Positions 22,983-37,900 of a stretch of 64,000 nt of DNA are shown here, in pieces. The notes beneath the pieces are model-generated. The model did not search any database. It saw nothing but the letters and a program-made list of their open reading frames with translations, and was not told the origin of the DNA. Position 1 is the first letter of the stretch. Each line of letters starts with the position of its first letter. A program made the position numbers and the translations under genes. This DNA comes from Ampullaceana balthica (taxonomy: Eukaryota; Mollusca; Gastropoda; Lymnaeidae), in NCBI GenBank assembly GCA_944989445.1, contig CALYLW010001411.1, positions 219,314 to 283,313 on the forward strand. The letters run 5' to 3'.

Positions 22983-25900
22983 TATATATGTATGTATATA
23001 TATGTATGAATATATATATTAGGGCTGTTTTCGATTAATTTAAATTTAATCGTTAAATTTTGAAAAATTATCGATTAATTAATCGATAATTTCGATTGAA
23101 AGCCAAAAATAGAAATTTATGACGTCTTTAAACTGAACATTTCTCACGGACATTGAAAATTAAGAATATTTTGAACTAAATTTTATGACAATGTGTTGAT
23201 ACTTGATCGGATGTTTGTGCTGAAGGTGGTACTTCAGCGATGCATTTGATCCTTTAAAAGAGAATTTTTTATGGCAGTGAACGCAGTAAACTTTTTCACC
23301 ATCTTCGACTTTGCCATCTGCAGTTAGCTTAAAAAATTTTTTTTGCTCAACTTTCTAGTTATATGTTTAAATTTAACTGCGCTGATGCTGTCAGCCATTT
23401 TTTATTTGATGTCTGCCAGTCCACATAAAGTAATAAAATAAATTTTAATATTACGCGGGAGAAGTTTGTACGTAAAAAATATATATAAATTATTATTAAT
23501 AATTAATTATTTATTAATAAAATATGTTAAAATATTATAAATATTTTCTTTAATTTTAATCGAATTTTTATCGATTAAAATAATTTTAATCGATAAAATT
23601 TTTTTAACGATTAATCGAGAAATTAATCGTTAATTTCCGCAGCCCTAAAATATATATATATATATATAAGTACCATGACATTTTATCTATACTATTAAAA
23701 TTTGTAAATGAGAAATTTTGTTTTAAAAAAATATCATTTTTGAAACACAAAGCTTAGTGACCAACTTTAAAGATGACCCAATCAAGGTTAACCACAAAAT
23801 GACCTACCTGTACTGTGACCCAGCCAAGGTCAGCCGAACTGTTACCTACCTGAACTATGACCCAGTCAAGGTAAGCCACAAAATGACCTACCTGTACTGT
23901 GACCCAGCCAAGGTCAGCCAATCGGTGACCTGCCTGTACTATGAACCAGTCAAGGTCAGCCACACTGTTACCTACCTGAACTATGACCCAGCCAAGGTCA
24001 GCCACACAGGTAATTTCTGCCACATACTTTCCTTTGCTGTAGTAATATCTGCCTGGAATGTCTGCTTTTCTATACACCGTCATGTTGGGGTGAAAATTCT
24101 TCAGCAGGTTAAAAACCTAAAATAATAATTTGTGAAGATATTTAATAGAATATAACATAATATTACACACAAATATTTTACAAAAAGCATAATATTACCC
24201 AAAAACATTTAACAAATAACATAATAATACACAAAAATATTTAACAAATAACATAATATTACATAAAAATATGTAACAAATAACATAATATTACCATAAT
24301 ATTTAAACCAATGAGTGTTATGTTTAATCCTATGACTGGTACGTTTAAACCGATGAGTGGTATGTTTAAGCCAATGAGTGGTATGTTTAAAACAATGAGT
24401 GGTATGTTTAAACCAATGAGTGGTATGTTTAAACAAATGAGTGGTATGTTTAAACCAATGAGTGGTATGTTTAAACCAAAGAGTGGTGTGTTTAAAAGTT
24501 TAAACCAATGAGTGGTATGTTTAAACCAATGAGTGGTATGTTTAAACCAATGAGTGGTATGTTTAAACCAATGAGTGGTATGTTTAAACCAATGACTGGT
24601 ATGTTTAAACCAATGAGTGGTATGTTTAAACCAATGAGTGGTATGTTTAAACCAATGAGTGGTATGTTTAAACCGATGAGGGGTATGTTTAAACCAATGA
24701 GTGGTATGTTTAAACCAATGAGTGGTAGGATTAAACCAATGAGTGGTGTGTTTAAAAGTTTAAACCAATGAGTGGTATGTTTAAACCAATGAGTGGTATG
24801 TTTAAACCAATGAGTGGTGTGTTTAAAAGTTTAAAACAATGAGTGGTATGTTTAAACCAATGAGTGGTGTGTTTAAAAGTTTAAATCAATGAGTGGTATG
24901 TTTAAACCAATGAGTGGTATGTTTAAACCAATGAGTGGTATGTTTAAAACAATGAGTGGTATGTTTAAACCAATGAGTGGTGTGTTTAAAAGTTTAAACC
25001 AATGAGTGGTATGTTTAAACCAATGAGTGGTATGTTTAAACCAATGAGTGGTGTGTTTAAAAGTTTAAACCAATGAGTGGTATGTTTAAACCAATGAGTG
25101 GTGTGTTTAAAAGTTTAAAACAATGAGTGGTATGTTTAAACCAATGAGTGGTGTGTTTAAAAGTTTAAACCAATGAATGGTGTGTTTAAAAGTTTATACC
25201 AATAATTGGTATGTTTAAACCAATGAGTGGTATGTTTAAACCAATGAGTGGTATGTTTAAACCAATGAGTGGTATGTTTAAACCAATGAGTGGTATGTTT
25301 AAACCAATGAGTGGTATGTTTAAACCGATGAGTGGTATGTTTAAACCAATGAGTGGTATGTTTAAACCGATGAGTGGTATGTTTAAACTGATGAGTGGTA
25401 TGTTTAAACCAATGAGTGGTATGTTTAAACCAATGAGTGGTATGTTTAAACCAATGAGTGGTATGTTTAAACCAATGAGTGGTATGTTTAAACCAATGAG
25501 TGGTATGTTTAAACCGATGAGTGGTATTTTTAAACCAATGAGTGGTATGTTTAAACCGATGAGTGGTATGTTCAAACTAATAAGTGGTATGTTTAAACCA
25601 ATGAGTGGTATGTTTAAACCAAAGAGTGCTATGTTTAAACCAATGAGTGGTATGTTTAAACCAATAATTGGTATGTTTAAACCAATAAGTGGTATGTTTA
25701 AACCAATGAGTGGTATGTTTAAACCAATGAGTGGTATGTTTAAACCGATGAGTGGTATGTTTAAACCAATGAGTGGTATGTTTAAAAAACTATAACCTAT
25801 ATATAAGTCGTAATACCCGCGATATGTCTTTACACTAAATATATGTACACCTTAAAAAACTGTACAGATTTTACCCAACGTGTGCCACGCAACCGCATTG

Positions 25901-28900
25901 TTCTAGAATTTTAACTAATGAATGTTTTAGCTTTCGTTAGCTCTTAAAAACCTTTCTTAGTAATACTTTTTTGTGGGAAAAGCTGTCCAAAACATAATTT
26001 TTATTTTTAGTCTAAGCATGACCTTAGTCAAACGAAATGGATATTTTTTAATGAGCCAGATATTATTTATGTGAATTTTGATTCTTAAGTAAGGTGTGCA
26101 TGGGGTTTTATTTTGTTTTAAAGAACCTTTTTGAATCGCAAGGTCTGGGCTTAAAAATTACCCTGCTGGTTTAATTTAATTTATGCAAAAATTATAAAAA
26201 CAGTTGATAAGCTATAGCGTTTATGTCACCCAGGGTTGGGCGATATTTTTTGACTCCTACCCCCACCAATAAAGGGTGCATGTCAAAAGGTCAGAAAGTT
26301 GCCACTCAATATGAAAATAACTGTTCCACTTTTTACCCACAATCTTAGGTCCGTGCATATAACTCCTATATATAATCCATTTTCGTCTATAACAGTACAC
26401 AACTTTTTTTTTCAATCCTTCTATTTCCTACGGACAGTTTATGGAGCAATCGTTCCAGAACAAAAATCACGTAAACTATTTAAGCCCCGACATAAAATAA
26501 ATCTCCTACCTAAGAATCATTGGCATTGCTTTCATCACTAATCACTTGCTTCATGCATTTTTCTATTTATAATAAATATAACTTACCTAGCATGTTTAAC
26601 TTAATTTATGCAAAAAAGAATATTAACAGTGGCAAAGCTATAGTGTTTGGTATCTGGTTTCACTCATGTGCTTTCTTTCTCTAATGCATTGAATACATTA
26701 ATACATTATTAGTATTTGATTATTTATAACTAACTTTTAAAATGTCAAATACATAAATTATTTAAATTCAGCATATAAAGGATATAACGAAAAGTGGTAA
26801 AATCATACTGTGTATTTTATAATAAAGAAAATAATAGTATATAAATAGTAATATATATATATTAATTTAAAATATTACGCTAAAAAACAATGACTATGGT
26901 TTGTAAACTAAACGTTAGGTAGATTAACGTTGAACATAAATGTAGACATCTGGAGAAAGATCAAAGCAAGTAAATTTTTCGAACGGCTGGATAAAATACG
27001 TCTCGCAAATACATTAAAGAAAACAATGTAAAGATGTAATTTGCAAACAAATATTAATTCTTTCAATTTTTAAAAAAAGATATACGTAGTCTTGTTAGAG
27101 GCGCAACATTACCAGACATAAAAATAAACCTTTTCATCACATTTAGTTCAAATCAACAACAACACACACACACACTCACTGATTCAAACACGTGCACACA
27201 CATACATAAACACACACAGAGAGGGATATTAACATGAAAAATATATATTAAAATAATTAAAGCCTGTAACGGAAAAAAAATAATTATAAAAGCTTTCTAC
27301 AATACGCTACGGGTTTTCGCACTTATTCTTTAGAGCTGTAATCATTTCAAGAAGTTCTTTGTCTGGTGTAATCAAAGTCTAACCACAGTGTTTTTGAATG
27401 TTCGTATCATTGTGATTGGTTGTAATTCCTACATCGTCTTTACTTCGTATCGATCGTTAACGGTGCTTTTTTTCTTTATAAAAAAACGGTATCTAAACGC
27501 ATATTTAACACAACCTAAATAAGCAGTGAAACCAAATATTCCATGTGGTAATATAAAAAAGTTTGTGGGGAAAGGGTGCCGGAACGTTGTAAGAGGTGCG
27601 TTGTGCTAGAAAAAAAGCACTGATCGAGAAAAGATCTGAAAGTTGTTAATTGGTATTTCCAAGTTCTAGAATTAAATTACTTTAAAACTGTAAACTGTTG
27701 TTTGAGTCAAGTGTATTTGAGTAAACATTAACCCTAGACCTTAGCAAATGTGATTAGAGTTATTGAGCCAAACCGATCACTCTGTTAAGGTTACGTTTAG
27801 TTTCCAGAGGGCTGAACTGAACACGGTCAACTTTTAAAGACAGAAAGCGTCAAATTATATCCGTGTTCTGTTCAAGTCTTTACTTGATGGGTGTAACAGG
27901 TCGCTAGATATCTAAAAATACATTAATATTATTCTAATCTTGCGATATGTAAATTTTTAAAAAAAATTTTCTGATTGCACTCTCATCGACTCATTAGAAT
28001 TAATAAAAAAAATGTTAACATAACAATGTGTTCATTATGTGAATTCTGATCTTTCATTTGACCATACAAAAAATGTCTGAACCTGTACTACATTCCCATA
28101 CTACAGACATGTACATGTACTACATCCCCATACTACAGACATGTACATTTACTACATCCACATACTACAGACATGTACATGTAGTACATCCCCATACTAC
28201 AGACATGTACATGTACTACATCCACATACTACAGACATGTACATGTACTACATCCACATACTACAGACATGTACATGTACTACATCCACATACTACAGAC
28301 ATGTACATGTACTACATCCACATACTACAGACATGTACATGTACTACATCCACATACTACAGACATGTACATGTACTACATCCACATACTACAGACATGT
28401 ACATGTACTACATCCACATACTACAGACATGTACATGTACTACATCCACACACTACAGACATGTACATGTACTACATCCACATACTACAGACATGTACAT
28501 GTACTACATCCCCATACTACAGACATGTACATGTACTACATCCCCATACTACAGACATGTACATGTACTACATCCACATACTACAGACATGTACATGTAC
28601 TACATCCCCATACTACAGACATGTACATGTACTACATCCACATACTACAGACATGTACATGTACTACATCCACATACTACAGACATTTACATGTACTACA
28701 TCCCCATACTACAGACATGTACATGTACTACATCCACATACTACAGACATGTACATGTACTACATCCACATACTACAGACATGTACATGTACTACATCCA
28801 CATACTACAGACATGTACATGTACTACATCCACATACTACAGACATGTACTTACTTTGTCTTCTGTAGTCGTATTTGCTACATAAACACTGGCTATTGCG

Positions 28901-31900
28901 CCAGCTTCCATTATTGTAATGAACAGGTCTGGTTCTGACGTCACAACGTCAGTTATGTTTATAACTCTGGACGGGTCAACATCGGTCATTCCATGATCCG
29001 AGATGATAATAAGGTTTATCTATTGGACGATGACAACTTTAGATTTCAATTCTTCATTTAACACTTATAAAAACTTTATTACTCGGTCTAAATACTAAGT
29101 CAATTTACTATATTTTAATACTACTAGTCAATTACTACATAGCATATATATATATATATATTAATCTAATTATGATATATACATAAATGTTTTTACTAAT
29201 CTGGAAAAGTCATGACCATTATATTTAACAATAATTTATTTAGCGAAAGGCAAGTGGCAAAGCGGCAGGTGAGGGTACACTGGGTGCAATCGAATTGACT
29301 GCACTGCGAGATATATTTCTAGACCATTTTTTAGATCCAACACTCAGTTTTTTTTTAGATTTCTCAACTTAGTCTAACACTTACAGTTTTAGACTCCTTG
29401 ACTTGATCCATCACGTGACCTAGTTCAGTATCCAAATCCTGTAACGTTTGAGCCAGTTCCACTGAGTCCGGCCCGTACTTATGTCCCACATAGTCTGGTT
29501 GTTCGTGGTAGACACCTGGCAGGGATTACAACATGACGTCAGATTGGGATAGTAGGACAGGGATTAGGGCATGACGTCAGATTGGGATAGTGGGACAGAG
29601 ATTTGGACATGATGTCAGATTGGGATAGTGGGACAGAGATTTGGACATGATGTCAACCTGGGATAATGTGTCAGGGATGAAAACATGGCATTAGCTTGTG
29701 ATGGTAGGCCAATACGATGAAGAGTCAAACAATGTTTTTAGAAGCCAGTAATTGAAGACTGTCGACACACACAACAAGCCAAAATTTTTCGTCACTTTCA
29801 CAAAAGCCATATTGACTTAAGACTTTAAGGCTAACCTGTAAAGTCAGTTGTCCCGTTGGTGAGAAGGTGTAGACTTTGATTCAATGCAAACATGAAGTCA
29901 TCAAGAGTCGGCAGACCACCGTATGGCAAACAGTAAGTTGGTTTTATGTTAAGAATAGTCACTTCACATCCGGGCCAGTAGAACATATAACTTGTTTTAT
30001 TCTGTTGCAAATGACCAAAAAAAATACAACATAACAAGTGACAAAACGACAAGGTGACAAAGGAAAAGGGGAGACAAATGACAAGACTTTAACTCTCCAC
30101 CGTCTTAAAAATATTATTGGTGGAACATTGTATCATTCACTTTAAAGAAAAAACATTTTGTTCACTAAGACATGTTTACACAAAAAAGTTTACAAAAAAA
30201 TTATTTGGATGAAGTGTTTGGATTTTATTATAATACAAGAAATGTCAAAGTAGTTCATGAAATGTGTGTGCTGTTTATCTGAATACACAACCACAGTTTA
30301 TACAGACAAATATAAATTGCATTATATTTTCTGTATGTATAAGCAACCCTGCATGTACATACTGACATACTGTACAAGTGCATTAGAATTTCAGCTTGTT
30401 CAATACTTGGAGACAAAATGTATGTAATATTGTTTCACTTTAGATACAATTTTAGATAACCCTAAATACATGGAAGATAATGAACCATTAAATTCAAACT
30501 CCATTAAAAAATAATGTAAAATGAAATGTTATAAATCTGACCCATTTAAAATACTAAATTGAACATATTATCAAGCAAAAAAAAAGTAGAATATTTTAGA
30601 ACAGTCTAGCAAAAAATAAATAAATAAATAATAATATTATTTTGTATATTATTTACATTATTCAGATAGCCGCGTGCTCCAAAAGGTAACAAAACTGTAA
30701 ATGGTTAACTTTTATATGTGTTTTGTAGGCGTTCTCACAATACAAACTTTCGTGTAATAAATCCTTGAAATACTGTTGTCAACAAAATAACTTTAATATT
30801 CACATTATATCCAAAACTATAACTTTGAGGTTTCACAACGTTGAGACATCAGCCACACATCTACCATTACTTTCTAGAACTCTTTCGCGTCCTTTTACCC
30901 ATGTGACATCTCCATCACTAATCTCGTGATTCTCACGGGACAAAAACTACAAACTTTGAATTAAAGAAATGCGGTGCTGGATTTACCTATTTCCTAAACA
31001 AGATATAGCTTAGTGCCCCCGACTTCTTGGGGGCCCATGGAATTATTTTCTTGTCATATTTTGAACTGACATAGAATACATGGACTTCAAAAGGGCCCCG
31101 ATATCTCAAATAGCTTAGGTCCCCATCAAGACTAAATCCGGCCCTGAATTCGTGTATCAGTCAAGAGTGTTGATATAATTTTTTGTTATTTTGACATAGA
31201 TGAAATACGGGGAATAATAAACGGAACTCCAGATCCACAGGGAGTGTATTTTAGAAGTTATATTCTCCATATTATCAAAACATGGATGTATACGGTTACT
31301 TGCACTAAGTTTGGTTTAATTCCATCCATCCACGAGGTAGCTAAAATAGTGTAAAATAGTTATCTCGTTCATATAAGAAATAGCGAGATTATTTGACAAA
31401 AAATTATGCAAGGTATAGAAGCCAGCAATTTTTATTGTAATAACAGTGGATTAATGTGTCAAGTTTGGTCAAGATCCATCTAAGCACATATCAAGTACGA
31501 GCAACAAAGCCTGTCCAAGGACGTTCCACTATCATTCGGTGGCATATTGTAACTCCTCTCCAACAGCCGTCTCGACCGGATTTATGTGCATCACGTCAAA
31601 AATACTATTCAATATAGTTAAAATAAATAACTCGTAAAAACAGAGCTTTTGACTATAAATCCCAAAGCGCATAATTCAAAATAAAGACTTGGAAGAAATA
31701 CTGCACCAAAAATAACTCGTTTTGAACGTTCGCATAAACGTATTCAATATGATTGGCTGTAGGAGTCATATGTGTTTGAGGGACCAATTGCTATCGATGA
31801 CCGGACAGAACATTGCCTTTTATTATATAAGGAGTATTATATAGGATGTGGAACAAACGAACGAAACAAACAAACAAACCAATAAACGTTGTCATTATAA

Positions 31901-34900
31901 TAGTATGTATTCAGGTAGCAAATTGTGTAAACATGTGTACATATAAGTCTCCCTACATATAAGTCTCCCTACATATAAGTCTCCCTACATATAAGTCTCC
32001 CATGTAAATGAAAAAGATGAAAAGTGTTTCCTAGGCACAATCGATTTTTATTAAGCTTGACTTCTATAAAGAGCTGGCTTAATGTAATTAGAACAACCCG
32101 ATTGTTTGTACAGCTGTCACACAGTCTCGTTCATTGTATAGTACATTTCTATTTGTTGACAGTTTTGTCCATTGCAACATTGGTTGTAGAAAGAACTATT
32201 AGTTTTCACGGTCATTCTTCTGTTTAAAAGACAAGACCCAATGCGATTCCCTTCTGTCCAACCGCATGTCATGGTCAAGCCAATATTTTCCGTCCCTTGT
32301 TTTAGTTTTGAACGCCAAGATTTAAGGGCTCTAATACCCCCAAGCGTGGCCCCAGTCCAGGTATTATAACAACCGACCTTTTTAACAGCCGTGACTCACA
32401 GCGGTTCCCATCCATCTTACATATGGCCCCAATCAAGCTATTTAAACAACTCACCTGTTTAACAGCCTTGACTCACAGCGGTTCACGTCCATTTTACATA
32501 TGGCCCCAATCAAGCTATTTAAACAACTCACCTGTTTAACAGCAGTGACCCACAGCGGTTCCCCTCTATATCACCAATGGCCCCAGTCAAGCTATTATAA
32601 CAACTGACCTGTTTAACAGCCGTGACTCACAGCGGTTCCCGTCCAGGTTACAGATGACCCAGTCAAGCTATTTAAACAACTGACCTGTTTAACAGCCGTG
32701 ACCCACAGCGGTTCCCCTCCGTCCCACCAATGTGCATTGTACTGATCATTATTTCCACCAATCAAAAAATATTGTTTGGTGACCTCATCATACATGTAGT
32801 TTCCTGTCATCCCGTGGGTCTCTGTGTGTCGACCTGGGAACCATTGGAAAATTAAATAATAGCTACATTTAGATTAGTGATAGGTTTACAACATGTTCAC
32901 TGTCGTATGATAGATTAGTGATAGGTTTACAACATGTACACTGTCGTATGATAGATTAGTGATAGGTTTACAACATGTTCACTGTCGTATGATAGATTAG
33001 TGATAGGTTTACAACATGTTCACTGTCGTATGATAGATTAGTGATAGGTTTACAACATGTTCACTGTCGTATGATAGATTAGTGATAGGTTTACAACATG
33101 TTCACTGTCGTATGATAGATTAGTGATAGGTTTACAACATGTTCACTGTCGTATGATAGAGTAGTGATAGGTTTACAACATGTTCACTGTTGTATGATAG
33201 ATTAGTGATAGGTTTACAACATGTTCACTGTCGTATGATAGATTAGTGATAGGTTTACAACATGTTCAATGTCGTATGATAGATTAGTGATAGGTTTACA
33301 ACATGTTCACTGTCGTATGATAGATTAGTGATAGGTTTACAACATGTTCACTGTCGTATGATAGATTAGTGATAGGTTTACAACATGTTCACTGTCGTAT
33401 GATAGATTAGTGATAGGTTTACAACATGTTCACTGTCGTATGATAGATTAGTGATAGGTTTACAACATGTTCACTGTCGTATGATAGATTAGTGATAGGT
33501 TTACAACATGTTCACTGTCGTATGATAGATTAGTGATAGGTTTACAACATGTTCACTGTCGTATGATAGATTAGTGATAGGTTTACAACATGTTCACTGT
33601 CGTATGATAGATTAGTGATAGGTTTACAACATGTTCACTGTCGTATGATAGATTAGTGATAGGTTTACAACATGTTCACTGTCGTATGATAGATTAGTGA
33701 TAGGTTTACAACATGTTCACTGTTGTATGATAGATTAGTGATAGGTTTGCAACATGTTCACTGTCGTATGATAGATTAGTGATAGGTTTACAACATGTTC
33801 ACTGTCGTATGATAGATTAGTGATAGGTTTACAACATGTTCACTGTCGTATGATAGATTAGTGATAGGTTTACAACATGTTCACTGTCGTATGATAGATT
33901 AGTGATAGGTTTACAACATGTTCACTGTCGTATGATAGATTAGTGATATGTTTACAACATGTTCACTGTCGTATGATAGATTAGTGATAGGTTTACAACA
34001 TGTTCACTGTCGTATGATAGATTAGTGATAGGTTTACATGTTCACTGTTGTATGATAGATTAGTGATAGGTTTGCAACATGTTCACTGTCGTATGATAGA
34101 TTAGTGATAGGTTTACAACATGTTCACTGTCGTATGATAGATTAGTGATAGGTTTACAACATGTTCACTGTCGTATGATAGATTAGTGATAGGTTTACAA
34201 CATGTTCACTGTCGTATGATAGATTAGTGATAGGTTTACAACATGTTCACTGTCGTATGATAGATTAGTGATAGGTTTACAACATGTTCACTGTCGTATG
34301 ATAGATTAGTGATAGGTTTACAACATGTTCACTGTCGTATGATAGATTAGTGATAGGTTTACAACATGTACACTGTCGTTTGATAGATTAGTGATAGGTT
34401 TACAACATGTTCACTGTCGTATGATAGATTAGTGATAGGTTTACAACATGTTCACTGTCGTATGATAGATTAGTGATAGGTTTACATGTTCACTGTCGTA
34501 TGATAGATTAGTGATAGGTTTACAACATGTTCACTGTGGTATGCTACAGTTAGATATTCTAACTATACATGGGATTAGGATAGAGTTTGGTATCCTTGAT
34601 ATTCAATGCAACAGTTAGGTGTTCTAAATATTAAATGAAGTAACAACTTATAGTAGGCTCGAGTAGTTGAGGCCTGTATTTAAAGGTCATATTTAATTTC
34701 TAGGTCGTACTTGTATTGTTGTCATCATTAGTATTTTTTAAAAATTATTGTTTATTTTGTAGCCATAATATTCATCGGACAAGATCCACTGAAGTTGGTC
34801 TGAAATAAACTAAAAATCTTTTTTTTATTTAAGTCAACAGGGCACTTGTCTCTTTTGGCCCAAAGTCAAAACATTTTATTTTGGCTTTATTACTTACACG

Positions 34901-37900
34901 TGAAACATATAAAACAAAAACATTTGTCCAATATTGTTATCATTGGATCATCTTATAACACTTTACGTGCACTCCTGATTGATTTCAATAATAATGTCGT
35001 ACTATATTTAGTTTTGTAAGATGTTGTTAATTTTTTTAGTGAATGCATGACTGAACTCAACATATCGAATAATCCATTCATGAAAACCTTGAGCCCTATT
35101 CAAACCAGTAAAGTACATGCATCCTCATGTACTGGTAGTACTTTATTATGATGCTGACATACATTAAGCCTTAGTCGTGTTAAATTGGCTAAGTCAGTAG
35201 CAAATTGCGATAGATTTTTGTCTTTAGAAAGAAGAAGTTCATGTAGTTTATATCTCTTAAAGTATAAGAAATTAATATAAGATAATCGTCTTTTAAATAA
35301 GGGGCCGTCCATAAATGACGTCACGCAATTTTGACCGATTTTTCACCCCTCCCCCCCCCTCGCCACGCGTCGTCACAAAAAGTTAGACCCCTCCTCCAAA
35401 AATACGTCACAAAGCTTTGACAAAAAAAAACACAATTAAAAAACACCAAAACAATTTTTTTTAAAAACAACCTTATTTTCTATTTGAAAATTAGTATGTT
35501 TCAAATCATTTTTTGACATTTAATTATTTATTTATTGTATGTCTACATTGTAATATCGTAATACGTGTGAAGCTATGTAAAACGGCATTAAATAATTGTA
35601 AGCCAGTGCTTCTCAAACTTGTACGTATTAGAGGACCGGCAGGTATTTTTTTAATGCATTTCACCAGGTACCGGTGCATTCTTTCCCCGTTTTGACGTGA
35701 TTTTCTCTGTACTGACGTGATAGCAAAATGAACCCCTACATGACTTAAAGCCCTATAAGATTAAGTATGATTTAGGCTTGTTTTATATAATATATATTTT
35801 AAAAAAGAATTGTCTAGTTGCCAGACATAGCAAGACAGCTAACGAACAATGCAGCGGCAATTTCAAAAACCATTTGATGTGATTAACCTTCGTGATTAAG
35901 CTCGCGAACAATAATAATAAATTGATAATTTATATAGCGCTGTATTCCAGTAAAGTACAGACTATGTGACTATTTATATTACAAGGATCACTTCTTTGTT
36001 GTTAAACCAAGAATCTTTAGATACTAGACGATTCCTCAAATTTATTTCGATCTTATAATGACATTTTTAAATCCTTTATATTAACTCGTGGTGTCTGCGG
36101 CGGACCTTGCTTGCTTGCTTGCTTGCTTGTCGCCAAAACTTTTGATCGATTTTTAACCCACTTGCTCGCAAGATAGCGAGCTGAAATTTTGCAGGCAGTT
36201 TCGTACCGATGATAAAAACAATGTATCAAAATTTCAGATCGATCGCATGTACCGTAATTAAATTATTGATTTTTTAGATTATTTTATTTATTCCTATGTA
36301 TCATGCTATTTTTTGAGATAGAGCGTCGCGGTGCGTATTATATTGAACAACCTTTCTGTCGCGCAATAAGGTGCGTATTTTATTGACAGCTCTTTTTATA
36401 AACATATTCCTGATCGGTGCGCATTATATTAAACATGTTTTACGACACAACTGCAATTTTGTATTTCTGGATGGTCTGGCGCTGCGTATTATAATGAACA
36501 TTCTTTTAGTTACTTCTCGTACATAAAGGATTTATAGTCAAAAACTTGGTTTTTTACGGGTTTTTCTTATTCCTGCTATGTATATGCACATCAAAGGCAT
36601 TTGATCTAAAATTACCACATTGATATCAAACCTCATGTTTTCTAAAAATTATTTGGTATGCGCTGGAAGAGGAATATGGCGAGTACTGTACGAACCCCAC
36701 ATTTGTGCAGGAAAGTAGGGTGTCATCTTGTGCGTCGCTAAATACAGTAATACTGCAAGTTGAAGACTGAAAAATACTATGACATTAATAAAATATCCAA
36801 TATTATCATAACTTTTTACTCCAAAGCTCACGAGTTGTTGTTTTTTAGTATTGACGAGGAGGCATTTTTAAATTGTTGCATTCTCTTGTGGAATTTATAA
36901 ACTAATTAAAAATACATGGCTACCGCTATCGGGAGGTTTAACCGAGGGGCTGTGAACAGCGGTAAATTATCTCATTTGGGGTAAAAAGGGAACTCTTGGC
37001 GTTTGACCAAAAACCAATCGAACAATTATATCAAACTTAAAACGTTTATAATCGTATCAAATAGACAAAAAAAAATTATTTAAAAAAAAATAATTAAAAA
37101 TTGATATTCCGTGTCTTTTTGACTTAAAATATCTTTACATAATCCTATTCAGATCATTTTTAGACACTTTCCATGCTTGTAAAACTCACCAGTTGCATTT
37201 TCGGAGGGGGGTGCTAACGACGCTCCCCCAAATCCCCGAGTCATGTGAGCAGGACCTCGATTCTGGAGGGGGGTAACGCACACAGAAACTTGTATATTTT
37301 GGGGTAACGGGCAAAAATGTTGGACGACTACTGCCGTGAGAGAACCAAACGGAGCGGCGGTGACATCACAAAAGCTTTGATGTCAACATCAAACGACGCA
37401 GGGTTACAATTTCATACGTTCTCATGAGTTCTCAAACTTAAGTATTATAATTATATTTAATTTTCATTTCTTGATAACTCACGCCGACTGGCGTCTGATG
37501 ACCTACCGACCGGTACTTTGAGAAGCACTGATTTAAAAAAAAATATAAAAAAATCATTAAAGAAATTGTAAGTGACCAATATTTCAGTGGAAGTTTTATT
37601 TTTATTTACCCTTTTGATGTGACGTCACATTTCTTCAACCCCCTCCCTCCCCCTCGCCACACATCATCACAAAAGTGTGACCCCTCCCCCCTAGGTGCGT
37701 GACGTCATTTTTGGATTGCCCCCCCAAGGTGTCATTGGAATATTTTAAATTTCCGGAGATAATTGAAACTATGCTGTAAAAACCATCTTCGGACTCTAAT
37801 AGATCGATAGCTTAACTATCCTCATAGAATAGATGGTATGACGGGGTAAGTTACCTGTCATGTAGTAGTTGGGGTAATTTACCTGTCATCAGAGTGTAGT

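Noticed and set aside
23757..24125. 122-codon plus-strand frame
   Set aside because: Antisense of ENPP6 exon 7 and its 42-bp array; stays open because 42 is a multiple of three.
25211..25795. 194-codon plus-strand frame of MFKPMSG heptads
   Set aside because: The 21-bp period has no stop in this frame; the opposite strand is equally open. No start context, splice support or conserved residues beyond the repeat.
28058..28938. Three overlapping plus-strand frames of 199-275 codons
   Set aside because: They are the same 32-bp repeat read in three frames (96 = 3 x 32), so coding is not indicated.
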